This document shows, piece by piece, positions 35,325-47,039 of a stretch of DNA of 64,000 bases. How positions within the stretch are numbered: position 1 is the first letter of the stretch; the number at the start of each line of letters is the position of its first letter. Origin of the DNA: Eulemur rufifrons (Eukaryota; Chordata; Mammalia; Primates; Lemuridae); NCBI RefSeq assembly GCF_041146395.1, contig NC_091010.1, positions 45,590,001-45,654,000 on the forward strand. The letters are read 5' to 3'. A program made the translations under genes and the position numbers. Below the pieces are notes generated by a model. The model was not told where the DNA came from, ran no database searches, and worked only from the letters and a program-made list of their open reading frames with translations.

Positions 35325-35590
35325 TTCCAGAGTTATTGAGCATTTCCTTTGCCTGGTGCTATTCTAGGCATGTGTGGGTGGGCATGAGTAGTCCATGGGG
35401 GTAATCAAGGCAGGGGAGCAGGACAAACAAGTTCAGACTTTGTCTCCAAGGAACTTACACCCCAGTGGGGGGAAACCCAAAAAGAGCAAACACATGCTCC
35501 ATGTAATGAAGACATGGGCTAAATATTGTGGAAGCACAAGAGGGAAAGGGAGTTACTTCCAATGAAGGGAGCAGAGATGGCCTGTTCTCA
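35325..35590 (-). mobile_element. L2 LINE 3' region, antisense
   Basis: 'ttattgagcatttcctttgc', 'ggtgctattctaggcatgtg' and 'aaggaacttacaccccagtg'. Confidence 0.75.
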
Positions 35591-35594
35591 TGTC

Positions 35595-36180
35595 TATGCA
35601 GCAGCCAGAGTTATCTCTTTAAAAATCGAATCAGGTCACGTTACTTCTTCTTCAAAACTCTTCAAGGCTTCCTGTCACACTAAGAAATGAACCTAAGATC
35701 CTTGCAGTGGCCCATAGGATCCTGTACTAACTATCTGGCATTTGGCCACCTCTCATTGCCCACATGAGCTTTCAAAGTTTTCCTCTCTGGTCACACTTAC
35801 CTTCTTGCTGTCCCTTGACCCTGCAAGATACCTATCTTAGGGCTGTTGGACTGGTTGTCCCCTCTTGAGACCCCTCCTCCTTGGGGCTCCCCATGGCTTG
35901 CTCCCTCACACACTCAGCTGTACACAGAGACCTAAAGTCCTCTCCCCACAACTTGTCACTTGTTATCCCTGTACCCTGCCATCCTTACTTAATGGCATTT
36001 ATTACTTCCTAAATTCATCTGTCTGCTTAATAACTGTCAGCCTCCCAGTAGAATGAGACTCTATGAAGGCAGGATTTTGTCTGCTTTGTTCACTGCTGTG
36101 TCCTCAGTGCCAAGAACAGAGCTTGGTGCATGACAAGTACCAAATAAATACTTGCAGGGTGAATGAATGAGTTAACCCTC
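35595..36180 (+). mobile_element. L2 LINE 3' region, sense
   Basis: 'cagccagagttatctcttta', 'aaggcttcctgtcacactaa' and 'tttgttcactgctgtgtcct', ending 'gaatgaatgag'. It lies directly beside an antisense L2. Confidence 0.85.
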
Positions 36181-36184
36181 TTGA

Positions 36185-36699
36185 TAAGCTATTCTAAAAA
36201 TCTAGCAGCAGGTGATGTTAATATCTAGTGTACTTGTCTGTAGTTTCTAGAAACAAGTCCAACCTTTTGGAAAATGAGCCCAAATAGTTTGTCATTTGAA
36301 ATCCTGTGATATTTCCTCCTCTTTATAATTTTTCAGAGATGTTGACTGTGACTCTAAGATCTGCCAGTTCTTTCAGCTCTCTGGGAGATTTTCCACCTAG
36401 AAACCTAGACAAACTGCATGCACAGAGAATTCTCTTCTAGAATGAGGCTACATTCTCAAGTCAGCATGGTAAGGTAGAATTGACAGGTCGCTGGAATTTT
36501 CCTCGAACATCGCTATCATCACAACAGATTACTGATTCTGTAGTTGTGTACCCAAGGAATTGTTTGCATTAGCAGCCCTGTGGTATGAAAAATATGGATC
36601 TCTGAACACCTGAATCACTCTTACCCTGGTTAGGTGCTTTTCCTACAGAAGGTGTTTGGGAACAGAGGCTGACTGAGAGAACAGCAGTTTTATGTGCCC
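36185..36699. other. No gene or recognised repeat
   Basis: Unique, moderately AT-rich sequence. Confidence 0.4.
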
Positions 36700-36965
36700 C
36701 AGGATAGCCAAGTGGTTTTGAGCATGGGTGCCAGAGCCAGCCTGGCCAATTTTGAATCCTGGCTCTAACCCTTACTCATTTACCATATGAGACTACAGGC
36801 AAGTTATTTAACCTCTCCATGCGTCAGTTTCCTCATCGGTAAAGTGGGATAATTATAGACCTGCCTCATAAGATTGTATTGAGGACCAAATTCATTAATG
36901 TATCTGAGGTTCTTAGAATAGCACCTGGTGCATAGTATTTCAATCACTATTAGCAATTATTTTAT
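36700..36965 (+). mobile_element. MIR SINE, nearly full length
   Basis: 'ttttgaatcctggctctaac', 'gcgtcagtttcctcatcggt', 'gcacctggtgcatagtattt': sense MIR from head to tail. Confidence 0.85.
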
Positions 36966-37864
36966 TATCTGCTATGTCATGTTCATACCGGGGCATACCT
37001 TCATGGGTGGAAAGGCAGGAAGTATGTACCAGACTATTTAAATTGTAATCGCTCACTCATTCTCTCTCTCCCTTTCTCTCTGTTTGATAGTAGAATTTGT
37101 ATGATGAGACCTCGCTGTAAATTGCTCAGGTGCTTTCCCTCTGCTGGGATTCTACGCACTCTCATATTGATCACCATACAATTTCTAGTTCCAACACTTT
37201 GTGAAGACTAAGGAAGGTGAGAAAAAGCCAGACCTGGAATAGTTTGACCTCTTCCTCAGTGACATGCGCATTCCACTTTCCCACAAAAAGTGGAACAGTG
37301 GGTTTAGCCTTTTTTTGATGTTCTCCTCCAAACATAGTGATTGAGTCTCTTTTGTTGCTTTTAGCTTTTCCTGGAACACTGGCTCATCCTCAGCTTCAGC
37401 TTTTTGGACACTCTTCTTATAGATCTTCCTTTCTTTGAGCACGGAGAAAGTAAAAAGTCAGGAAGAAAGGCAGCAATGCCGAAAATGCATGAAAAATAGC
37501 CAGCCGGGTTATTTCTTTAATGTGAAGAACAGAAAAGAGAGAGGCCCGAGGGGCTGGCAGGAAGAGAAAGAGCATTTGCTGCTATACACAGCAGAAGCTA
37601 CTGTCCTACCCCGGGTGATGAATTCCCTGAGGCCAAAGCTGCAGGAGACACACAGGGCTCTCTCTGGGGCAGCCAGCCTGGGATGCAGGCTGACTGTCAG
37701 AGTGTGCAATCTAGTTTTGACCACATCTGGAAAGTTCAGTTATTATAGGCATTTGTTTTCCTTCTAAGCCCTGGGGCAGAATCCCTTATTCCTGGGCTGA
37801 TATTGAGAATAGGGCGGGAATATATGAGCTCAGTAAGTGCAAGATAACATTAAATCATCCTTTG
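36966..37864. other. No supported gene
   Basis: A minus-strand frame at 37185-37442 (85 codons, Lys/Glu-rich start) and a plus frame at 37435-37767 abut back to back. Neither shows a known domain, and no splice or poly(A) context supports them. The Lys-rich frame could be a pseudogene fragment that I cannot identify. Confidence 0.35.
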
Positions 37865-38010
37865 ACCCTCATACTGACTCGTTCTTTCATTGATTCATTC
37901 ATTCAACACATATTTACTGAGTACTTATATTCTAGGCATGATGCAAAACACTGAGGATAAAAAGATGAAGTAGACACAGTCTCCTCCTGTAAGCAGCTTA
38001 TGTCTAGTGA
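37865..38010 (-). mobile_element. L2 LINE 3' end
   Basis: 'ttgattcattcattcaacac', 'tactgagtacttatattcta' and 'agcagcttatgtctagtgag'. Confidence 0.75.
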
Positions 38011-39049
38011 GAAAGAGGCACAGCAGGGTGAGTCCGGTCTTAGCTCAGGTGCCCCAGAAGCAGTCCCAGGCAGTGATGCCAGGAAGTACCAGTAAAGGAA
38101 CGAGAAGCTGAGACAGGGAAGGAAAGGAAACCAGTACAGGGTGTGTTAATGAGCAGGTTACCGCTGTGGGCAACTGGGGCTCAACCCCACTGCGGATCTC
38201 TCAGAGATAGTGTAGAAGCTGTCTTAGTGTTGTCCCATCTGAGGGTGAGAATCTAGGGTGTTTGCCCATTAACTCCCACCTTCTGGTCTGCACATGCTTG
38301 GCCACAGGCAGGAGAAAGTCATGGGTGAGTAGGAAACGATGATGCCAAGAGAATGTGGGCGGAGCTCTGAGAGTGTCTGTTACATGCTCTTACGAACGAG
38401 TGCAGAGTATTACAGATGCCCCGAAGAGGAGTTCCCCACTCAAACCAGTTGCGTCAAAGAAGTCTTCCTGGAAGAGGTGACAGCTGATCGGTATCCTAAG
38501 GCATGCCTTTCTCCAGAGCTGCTCAGCGATGGCATGTGCAGGGAGTCCCTGATGTCTGGCCACACTAAAGATTTTGGATAGAGAGTTCCGGCTAAGGTTA
38601 ATGAAATATCTACTAATCACCCTACCCATGAGAGTTGGGAGGTGAAGACAGGACAAGCACTCAGAAGGCCAACAGCCCCTCACAGCGCTTGCTGTCCTCC
38701 TCAGAACTGAGGAATGAGCGAGAGAGAGCAGCAGGCAGTGAGATTGCGTTTGCTTTTTGTAAAGAAACACAAGGACTTTTCTGGGTTTGCCCAAGACACA
38801 CCCCAGGTTTCTGTCTATTTGTGGATGAGGTGCTTCCTCAGGCATGCTTCCCTCCAGAGCTGCCACTCCGTGGCCCTGCCCAGCCCCCGGACGCTTGCTG
38901 CACTCCCTCCTCATCAGCATCACCTTCCAATTAGACCAAGGATGTGGCGATCGGTCTGCCCAGAATTGCTCTCCCCACCTCCAGCTTGCCCTGAGCAGAG
39001 TTCAGATTGCACATTTCCCGACACTCATAGAGACCCATTAATATTTAGC
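38011..39049. other. No gene or recognised repeat
   Basis: Unique sequence. The minus frame at 38390-38923 (177 codons) has no domain and low coding character. 39050-39175 may be an antisense MIR trace. Confidence 0.4.
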
Positions 39050-39354
39050 ATGTTACATTTCTAAAGCACTTTGCTAGCACAAATTGATCTTTTCGGCACC
39101 CCCTCGTGAGGCAGTGCATACTGCCAGCCCTACTGGGGACATAAGGCCTTGAGAAGATAAGCTGCTCAGGCTAGAGCCGTGGCTGGTGAGCCATGGACCC
39201 AGAGGAGAACCAAAGGTCGATGACACCAGTTGTCTGAGCCTTCAGACAGAACCCCAGAGTGGCCACAACACCCTCTCCCTGCCCAGGATGTCCTGGAACC
39301 AATCCAGCCCTCTGAAGGCTTAAATAGAATGGGTTTGTCTTCTGTCAGGTTGGA

Positions 39355-39605
39355 CTGTCTATAAGCCCGCTACTGTTTATGGAGTGCTTATCAGATGCCA
39401 GGAGCCAGGCACTTTACATAGATTGTATCACTTAGTTCTTGCAACCCTTGCCCACTTTCTGTGATGTCACTACTACTATTTGATGCATCAGAAAACTGAG
39501 GCAAAGAAAGATTAAATACCTTGCTTATAGTTGCGCAGCTAGTAATTAGTAGAGCTAGGATTTAAACCCGGCTATTCAGTTTCAGAAGTTTTAACTATCG
39601 TGAAT
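39355..39605 (-). mobile_element. MIR SINE
   Basis: 'tactgtttatggagtgctta', 'cagaaaactgaggcaaagaa' and 'ggatttaaacccggctattc' are antisense MIR. Confidence 0.85.
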
Positions 39606-39721
39606 CAGCCTGGAGGTGGGTAGAGGGATCAGGTCAAGGGGGACTTGCTCTTTGTGAAGTTCTCCTACTCATGGGCAATTCATCCTATGCTTTGCAAGAT
39701 TACTTCTGGAGGTAAAGGAAT

Positions 39722-39735
39722 GGGGGGGGGGCGGG
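39722..39735. repeat. G-run
   Basis: Ten G, then C, then three G. A possible quadruplex-forming run and a likely assembly trouble spot. Confidence 0.8.
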
Positions 39736-39859
39736 CTGTCCGCAAAAGTATTCTTGAGGAATGAGAGTGTGAACTATCAGCAAAGTAGTTGGTTACTTGG
39801 TTCCCTCTGATTTTTCCTTTGGCTTCCCATTTCCTGCTCTTCCTAAAAGGACAGAGAGG

Positions 39860-40270
39860 GCTAGTTCCTCCAATAAATAAGTGTGGGGTCCCTGTGCCAC
39901 ACATTGTGTTTATGATGCTGCTAGCTCTGGCGGGGTACAGACACACACGGATAATTACAGTCTGGTGGGGAACACGGTCACCAAGCACTATGATAGCTCG
40001 CTGGGGAGTGGGGTGGGGAAAGGAGACAGAAGTGACTTGCTAGTCCAGGGAAGTTGGGGAAGTTTTGTAGAGATGACATGAGTTGGATCTTGACGGAGAT
40101 GGAGGAGGGAGAGCAAAGACAACGTGTGCAAAGGAAGGGACATGGCAGGTTTGGAGAGAAGCAGGATGTTCTGTCTGTCTGGAGCTGTGCTTCTTGCTTT
40201 CTTGAGGGAAGTGAGCCGATGTGGGGCCCTATGGCCCTGGATGAGGGATTGGGTTACAAATTTTAAGGTG
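39860..40270 (-). mobile_element. L2 LINE fragment, antisense
   Basis: 'ataattacagtctggtgggg', 'ggaagttttgtagagatgac' and 'gtgcaaaggaagggacatgg' follow antisense L2. Confidence 0.65.
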
Positions 40271-40375
40271 TCCCTGAGAATGTAATGCTTTGTGACATGT
40301 CTAGTCAAATTCTCAACTTGTTGTTGTTGAATAGAAAGGATAATTGTTTAACAAATATTTAGCAAATTTCTACTA

Positions 40376-40694
40376 CAGTTGTCCCTCCGTAACTGTTGGG
40401 GATTGGTTCCAGGATCCCTGTAGACACCAAAATCTGTAGATGCTCAAGTCTCTTCTACAAAATGGCGCATCACTTGCATATAAACTATGCACATCCTTCG
40501 TATACTTTAAATCATCTCTAGGTTACTTATAATACCTCATACAATGTAAATGCTGATTGTTCAGGGAATAGTGACAGGAAAAAAAGTCTGTACATGTTCA
40601 GTACAGACACAGCTATCGTAGGTCTAACTACATCTTCTATCCAAGGTCAGTTGAATCCACGGAAGAGGAACCCGTGGATATAAAAGGCCAACTG
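40376..40694 (+). mobile_element. MER2-like Tigger element
   Basis: Inverted ends 'cagttgtccctccgtaactg' and 'ggccaactg', with TA at 40374-40375 and 40695-40696. Interior blocks 'gggattggttccaggatccc' and 'tctgtacatgttcagtacag' match MER2. Full length, no transposase. Confidence 0.9.
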
Positions 40695-40939
40695 TACATG
40701 CCAGGTACTAGGCGCTGTTGATTGGGATTGTACTTTTTAAGCACTATGGGAAAGGGTCTGGGATTGAGGGATTGTGTCCTGGGAAGGAAATTTTGAAGAA
40801 GATACACTCTGCCTCTGCCACTCTCCTAAGTGGAAAAAAGAATTAGCATTGCAACTTAAAAAATCTATTTGTTCCTTACTCCTATATGTCCCATAGGAGC
40901 AAAACTTTGTGTGATGTGTATCCCCCTTTTTCCTTGTTA

Positions 40940-41090
40940 GCCCTTTATAGTTTACCAAACTTAATGTTCATGATTATCTGATGAGGTAGGTGGTCTTCAT
41001 GAGTCTCCATTTTACAGATGAGGAAACTGAGTTTTAGTGAATCATCTAAGGTTATATGCTTTGTAATAGCAGAAATTTTCGGGGCCTGTC
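40940..41090 (-). mobile_element. MIR SINE fragment
   Basis: 'ttacagatgaggaaactgag' in the middle of an otherwise diverged antisense MIR. Confidence 0.75.
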
Positions 41091-42320
41091 TCAAGTTTGT
41101 TCCTTTACATGCACCACTTTGCTTTCCAGCTCCTGCCGGGTGCTCAGGCAGCCTCCCTGGCAGCATCCTGGGGTGAGAGCCATGGTTTGCTGCACATCCT
41201 GAGGAAGGTATCGAGGATGTCAAAATCAGGGCATAGGTGATGCCATGTTGGAACCTAAAAGTCCTGCTCTAAATATCTGACTGGCTTAGTTGGAGCTGAG
41301 CCGCAAGATTCTAAGTGGAGGAAATTACTAGACTATTTATCAATTACAGCTGTAGGGAGTAAAGTTGTTCTCAGATGGTATAGTCAGGGTGAATGTGGGC
41401 ATAATATCGCCAAGCCCCTCCCTTCTAGCGGGCATTGTGGCATTGGATAGTTTTGCCGTACAAGCCTTGAGCTCAAGAGGACAGAACAGCCTCGGTGCAA
41501 GAAAGCTAATTGTGAGGGTGTGTGTGTGATTGGTGGTGTTGGTGGGAGGGCTGGTACGGATCATGGTTGAATAATAGGATCAGCTGCTGTGACATCACAG
41601 CCCAGAGATCCAGCCAAAACAAGTTGCTGCCATGCCCTTCTTAAGACGGCTTAAGTTAAAGCTGGAGAGTACTCTGGGTTCCTAACTGTTGGGTCTGGAG
41701 TCATTGCTGCTTGTCAGAGTTCTCCGTACTGCTTTTCCACAGGAATTCAACGGGAGCTACCTGCTGATGCCCTGCCCTCCTATGGTCCTAAAAAGAATCT
41801 TACCTTTCCTCCTTTCCCTGCAATTCTAGATAGTAGCACTTCCCAATGCTAGTTGCGAAGGGAGAATTCAGTGCCTGAAAACCCAGTAAAATTTGGATCT
41901 TCTGTGCTAATGAGTTGAAAGTCACAAAAGGAGAGAATCTTCAAGTTAGGAGGGTCCCCATTTCCAAGGGGAAGGCTTATTTAGTCCTTCTGTCCTGATA
42001 ACAGTAGCTCTCCGTCTTCCATACCATATGGGTAATTATGGTATTATACTGGAGAATATTAAAACTCAGAAGAGACTGCGAAATGTCCCCCAGCAGGGTT
42101 TGGAGTTTTCTCTTAAACATCTCTTTTATATATGCCTTGTTCAAACTGTCCATTTTGAAGCTAGGCTGGAGCTAACCAAGCCCTAATCACCAAGCAGACA
42201 GGCAGCATGGAATCCCTAAGAGTCTGAGAACCAGATATCCTGTATTAATCACAGGACTCCAAAGGGTCCCACTGCTAAAACAGGGGATTGGGCACCAGGA
42301 ACATCTGTATTAGAGCCGAT
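41091..42320. other. No gene or recognised repeat
   Basis: Unique sequence. Near its centre lies an interrupted palindrome with 7-bp arms, gctgtga/tcacagc, at 41586-41601. Confidence 0.45.
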
Positions 42321-42324
42321 TATA

Positions 42325-42595
42325 CTACAGTAGTTGAGAGCTCAGACTCTGGAGCCAGACTACCTTGGTTCAAACCTCAGGCTTATCACGCATCAGCTGC
42401 ATAGCCTTGGGTACATTATGTAATCTCTCTGTGCTTCAGATTCCTCCAGTGTAAAATGATGACATTTGTAGATCTTACCTGGCAGGGGTGTGTAAGGATT
42501 GATTTAGGTGGGGCCTGTAAAGGGTTTAGCACAGCTCCAGGCACACATTAAACACTTGTTAACTGCTAAATGCTATTATTTATTAAGGAACAGTG
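42325..42595 (+). mobile_element. MIR SINE, full length
   Basis: 'actctggagccagactacct', 'tctctgtgcttcagattcct' and 'ttagcacagctccaggcaca' are in sense MIR order. Confidence 0.85.
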
Positions 42596-43009
42596 CTTTT
42601 CTTCCTCCAGGGTGTTTCTTTCTCTTCCTTAGGTCCTTGAGCCCCATGCCTGAACCTCTCCCTAGTTTACATTACTGAAGCTGCTCCAATATCTTCTTGT
42701 CGGGGATGCAAAGAAAAAACAGCTTGCACAAGAGCAATTTTTTTTTAACTATTGCTTATAGCATCACCTTAAACCAATATACCACAGCTCATTGTAGCCA
42801 AGAGCTAAGGGCCCTTTAAACCAGTCATTTCTTATTTATTCTGTTAAAAAAATCAAGGTTCTTTGGTTTCATGTTCCTTTATTGTATTTTGTAAGGCACT
42901 GAGCACATATTGGATACTATGTAAATGTGAAATACTCTAACAATAGTAACTGAGACAGATGAGAAACTCAAGGAAGCAAAGTCACCATTTTGAATTTAGC
43001 TTTTTATTG
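42596..43009. other. No gene or recognised repeat
   Basis: AT-rich unique sequence. Confidence 0.4.
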
Positions 43010-43230
43010 ATGGGCTGAGTGATTTGGGAGAGACAATGTGGCTCCGAGGCTAAAGAGCCCACAGGGATTCAGAGGGCAAAGGTTTGAATCTCAGTCACAG
43101 CAGCAGCTCTGAGCAGCTCCAGTGACCCCAGCCAAGCAGCTTCCTTCCCGTGGACCTCAAATTCTCCCCCGAACACTGGGCTTAATGCCACAAAACCATC
43201 TCCCAGGGATAAGTTAAGTCAGTGCTGTTG
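43010..43230 (+). mobile_element. Diverged MIR
   Basis: 'aggtttgaatctcagtcaca' and 'cctcaaattctcccccgaac' sit where the MIR core is expected. Confidence 0.45.
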
Positions 43231-43464
43231 TATGTGGTTGTGCAGACTGTGCACTCCACAAGGGCACCAGCTGAAGCGGTTAAGTGGGGGTTGAAATCTA
43301 CGCCATGCTCTATTCATCAATCTGTACGCTGGTGATGGGCCATGTCCACCCTGAGGAAGGGGGCACTTTTCTCTAATTTTCTCAAAAGCACTATATGGCT
43401 AGTAGAGACCCCACATTAAGCAATGTGACACTGATTGGAAACAGAGCTTAGTACACAGAACAGA

Positions 43465-43550
43465 TAAATTCATTCAACACAGCTGCTGAATACCTACTAT
43501 GTGCCAGGCCCAATTCTAAGGGCTGAAGATATGGAGATGGATATAACCAA
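43465..43550 (-). mobile_element. L2 LINE 3' end
   Basis: 'tgctgaatacctactatgtg' then 'caggcccaattctaagggct'. Confidence 0.7.
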
Positions 43551-43869
43551 TTACTTCCCTTGGGTCCTCTCTTTCCTTTACTGGCCCATCCTCCCCTTTA
43601 TTTAATCCATCAGCAAGTTCTATTGACTCAATGTGTCAAATTCACCCACTTCTCTCCATCCCAGTGCCAGCACTTTGTTGCATTTTTTTCTCACGTAGAC
43701 TACTCCAACAGACGGGCTCCCACTTCTATTCCACTCCTCCAAACAAAAGCAAAAGTAATTGTATTAAAAGGTGACTCAGAGAACATCATTTAAACCCTTT
43801 GCTGGCTACGATTTAATCTAGAGTCCTTACCATGGCTGCAGGGCTATGCATACCTGGCCCTAAATACCT

Positions 43870-44330
43870 CTGTTAGTGAAAGTTCCATGCTTGTCCCAGA
43901 GGCTGCATCAGAAGAATGAGGACAAATGGTTTGAGGAGAAGGAAGGAAAAGTTTATTAATTTGCCGGCAAATGAGGAGAATGGCTGACTCGTGCTTTAAA
44001 ATACCATTATCTTATCTATAAGCAGAAATACAGAGCTTTTAAAGGGGGGTTTCAGCTTGGAGATACTGCTGTTTAACTATAGTTGATGGTCCTGATCGAC
44101 CCTATCTCCAGCAAAGACAATCTTGTGACCTCTGGCAGACAATTCTGTTGAGCCATCTCCTGTGGTATAAAAAACAAAGAACACTCCTCTTCCCTTTGGA
44201 GTACTGGCCTTGGGCAGGGATGCAGGTTTTAATTCTCAAAAAGAGTTGGGGGGGGGTATGGTTTAAAGAAAACAGCTTGTAAAATATTTTACCCCTTTTC
44301 AGGCTGTTCCCTGTTACACCTCATTATATC
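43870..44330 (-). mobile_element. LTR-like insert, unassigned
   Basis: 'ggaaaagtttattaatttgc', 'gaggagaatggctgactcgt' and 'aaaggggggtttcagcttgg' look like an antisense retroviral-type LTR with its promoter/poly(A) part. The hexamer ctgtta occurs at both edges (43870-43875, 44311-44316), but the ends do not read TG...CA, so the assignment is weak. No viral gene is present. Confidence 0.35.
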
Positions 44331-44338
44331 ATCTAGAC

Positions 44339-44793
44339 CAGTGGTCCCCAACCTTTCTGGCACCAGGGACTATTTCATGAAAGATAGTTTCTCCACAGAA
44401 AGGGGGGATGGTTTCAGGATGATTCAAGAGCATTACATTTATTGTGCAGTCAGACCTCTTTGATAATGATAATCTATATTTGCAGCTGCTCCCCAGCGCT
44501 GGCATCATCACCTCAGCTCCACCTCAGATCATCAGGCATTAGATTCTCATAAGGAGTGTGCAACCTAGATCTCTCGCATGCACAGTTTACAGTAGGGTTC
44601 AAGCTCCTATGAGAATCTAATGCTGCTGCTGATCTGACAGGAGGCAGAGTTTGTACGATGATGCAAGTGATGGGGAGTGGCTATAAATACAGATGAAGCT
44701 TCACTTACACGCCCACTGCTCACTTCCTGCTGTGCAGCCCAGTTGCTAATAGGCCATGCACCAGTACTGCTCTGCAGCTCAGGGGGACTGAAG
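44339..44793. mobile_element. hAT-type nonautonomous element, copy 1
   Basis: Starts 'cagtggtccccaaccttt' and ends near 'agggggactgaag'. Flanking octamers atctagac (44331-44338) and atctagag (44794-44801) differ at one base, the 8-bp duplication of hAT elements. The inner 'cattagattctcataagg' and 'ctcctatgagaatctaatg' form a long imperfect hairpin typical of this family. No transposase. Confidence 0.85.
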
Positions 44794-45076
44794 ATCTAGA
44801 GCACTCAATCCACATTTTCTCCACTCCACCAAAACTGACCATTCTGTCCCTCAAACAGCCTAGCTCTTTCTTTGTGTAGTCTGATCTCTTTGGCTGGAAG
44901 GCTGGAACACTCTTACCCTGGTTCTCCCCTTCACCATCTCTTTTTCATCCGTCAGTGTTTAGTGGAAAGATCACCTCCTGGGAAAGGCCTTTCTGGACCA
45001 CCTTGTTTAAAGTAGTATAGTATTGTTACGTCTACCACTATTCATTGCCAGGATGTTCCATTGTGCAGCTAGAGTT

Positions 45077-45621
45077 CTTTTTTTGAGACAAGGTCTCACT
45101 CTGTTGCCCTGGATACAGTGCAGTGGCATCATCTTAACTCATTGTAACATCAAACTCCTGGGCTGAGGTCATCCTGCCTCAGCCTCCCAAGTAGCTGGGA
45201 CTATAGGCATGTACCACCATGTCCCACTAATTTTTCTTTTTTTTTTTTTTTTTTGAGACAGAGTCTCGCTCTGTTGCCTGGGCTAGAGTGAGTGCCGTGG
45301 CGTCAGTTTAGCTCACAGCAACCTCAAACTCCTAGGCTTAAGCGATCCTACTGCCTCAGCCTCCCGAGTAGCTGGGACTACAGGCATGCACCACCATGCC
45401 CGGCTAATTTTTTCTATATATATTTTTAGCTGTCCATATAATTTCTTTCTATTTTTAGTAGAGATGGGGTCTCGCTCTTGCTCAGGCTGGTCTCGAACTC
45501 CTGAGCTCAAACGATCCGCCCACCTCGGCCTCCCAGAGTGCTAGGATTACAGGCGTGAGCCACCGCGCCCGGCCTAATTTTTCTATTTTTTGTAGAGATG
45601 GGGTCTCACTCTTGCTCAGGC
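45077..45621 (-). mobile_element. Older Alu, split by a younger Alu
   Basis: Antisense Alu in two pieces (45077-45237 and 45575-45621). The right piece stops at 'ttgctcaggct', so the element lacks the start of its sense strand. Confidence 0.85.
45238..45574 (-). mobile_element. Young lemur-type Alu inside an older Alu
   Basis: Complete antisense dimer with the extra right-arm segment containing 'agctgtccatataatttct' (about 45429-45447). An exact target duplication ctaatttttct flanks it at 45227-45237 and 45574-45584. Confidence 0.95.
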
Positions 45622-45849
45622 TTGAAGTTATTTATTTCTTTTCTTATCTGATAGATTATAAGCTCCATGACAGTAGGGACCATGCTTGTTCTTTGTCCAG
45701 TGTATGCACTTTGCTAAGCCTGTGGTGCACAGTAATACCAATCAATCTTTGCTAAATGAAGTTGATACAAGGAATTCATCTAATATGGGAGTAGGCATTA
45801 CAATACAATGTACATGAGTGATATAATAAAGGCAGCGATGTTCTGGAAA

Positions 45850-45858
45850 ACCGGTTCT

Positions 45859-45890
<32 letters not shown>

Positions 45891-46030
45891 CCCTGATTTG
45901 TAATTTGCTGATTTTCATGGTATAAGTACTCCCATTACAGCTGATTTCAAGCTACCAATGGTTTAAAAATTGACTTACAAAATTCCTGAACATCTAACAG
46001 TTGGCTCTTCAAAGCTGATATGAGTTGTCT
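45850..46030. repeat. Unassigned repeat with 30-bp poly(A)
   Basis: An A-run of 30 bases (45860-45889) follows 'aaaaccggttctca', which resembles a hAT end. The flanking text 'gtaatttgctgattttcatg' looks like a dispersed repeat that I cannot name. Confidence 0.4.
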
Positions 46031-46059
46031 CTAACATATCACTGGAAGAGAGGTTGGCA

Positions 46060-46600
46060 CGTGGATGCAATGAGTGCACAAGAAAGGCCACTAGTTCATC
46101 CTAATGGGTTAGGAGGTTTCAACAAAGGCTTCCTGGAGGAGGTGACGCTTCATCTACATTTTGAAGGATGGGTATATTGGCTCAGGTCCAATACCTCTAA
46201 ACTGGCTAACGTAACCCTGCTCTGGGTAGCAGAGCTGTTCCTGGCTCCCCTACTCAGTCCATGGCTGCTTGCCTGAGGGTTATCACCTGACTCAGTCCAA
46301 TCCTTAGAAAATCCTTCCATGTGGCTGGTGTTCTATGGATTTACTTTGAATCCAACAGAGGAGAATTAGACAGTTAGTCAAAGAAGGGAGAGAGGGTTTT
46401 CCAAACAGAGACAATTTATGCAAAGGTGGGAGAGCAAGTGCAATACAACAGTTTGGTAAATCTGGGTCTATAGGGAAAGGAGTGAGAGCAGATTAGCTCC
46501 TGAAAGGCTTTGTTTGATAGGCTGAAGAACATAAACTGATTTCCACTCTTGGCTGGGGGAGGTGGCAGAGAGAAGGGGAAAGGGACCAATCATTTTTCTT
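46060..46600 (-). mobile_element. L2 LINE fragment, antisense
   Basis: 'ggcttcctggaggaggtgac', then 'cagagacaatttatgcaaag' and 'tcctgaaaggctttgtttga'. Confidence 0.65.
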
Positions 46601-46639
46601 CCATAATTCTTATCATAGCTGGGAACTGTGGTTTTGTTG

Positions 46640-46800
46640 TTGGTTTTGCTTTTTGGTATAGATCAATGTGATCAATTTCCGTCTCTTCCAAGAGAATGTC
46701 AACTCCATCAGGGCAAGTACTGTTCTGTTGACTCCCATTTTCTCAGTACCCAGCACTGGTACTTAGTAAGCAACAAAATACATTCTTGTTGAATGAAGCA
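46640..46800 (+). mobile_element. L2 LINE 3' end
   Basis: 'gaatgtcaactccatcaggg' and 'tacccagcactggtacttag', then 'ttgttgaatgaagc'. Confidence 0.7.
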
Positions 46801-47039
46801 CCTGGACTTTAAAAAAATGACCAGGCCCACCTACCCTACAATAAGATTTGATATAAATCTTCCTTCTCTGACCGCCCAATCACAATATGGGATAGGAGGG
46901 AGAGTGGTGGGGCTGGCATTCATATTTAATAAAAGCTACCCAAAGTATTCCTCTCCATTCCTCTACCCAAACTCAGTCATGTGGAGCCTTTAAAGGATTT
47001 TACCACAATGACTTGATTAAATTTGCTATTTGCATCAAT

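Larger units (their letters stand above)
43555..45770 (+). mobile_element. L2 LINE hosting nested insertions
   Basis: L2 ORF2 C-terminal text appears in three pieces: 43555-43865, about 44802-45076 (ctttctggaccaccttgttt), and 45622-45770 (attataagctccatgacagt). The gaps are an LTR-like insert, a hAT element and a nested Alu pair. Confidence 0.7.

Noticed and set aside
37185..37442. Lys/Glu-rich 85-codon minus-strand frame
   Set aside because: No recognisable domain, no A-tail or target duplication that would mark a processed pseudogene.
41586..41601. Interrupted palindrome gctgtga/tcacagc
   Set aside because: A single 7-bp-arm palindrome is expected by chance in 64 kb and lacks other sites around it.
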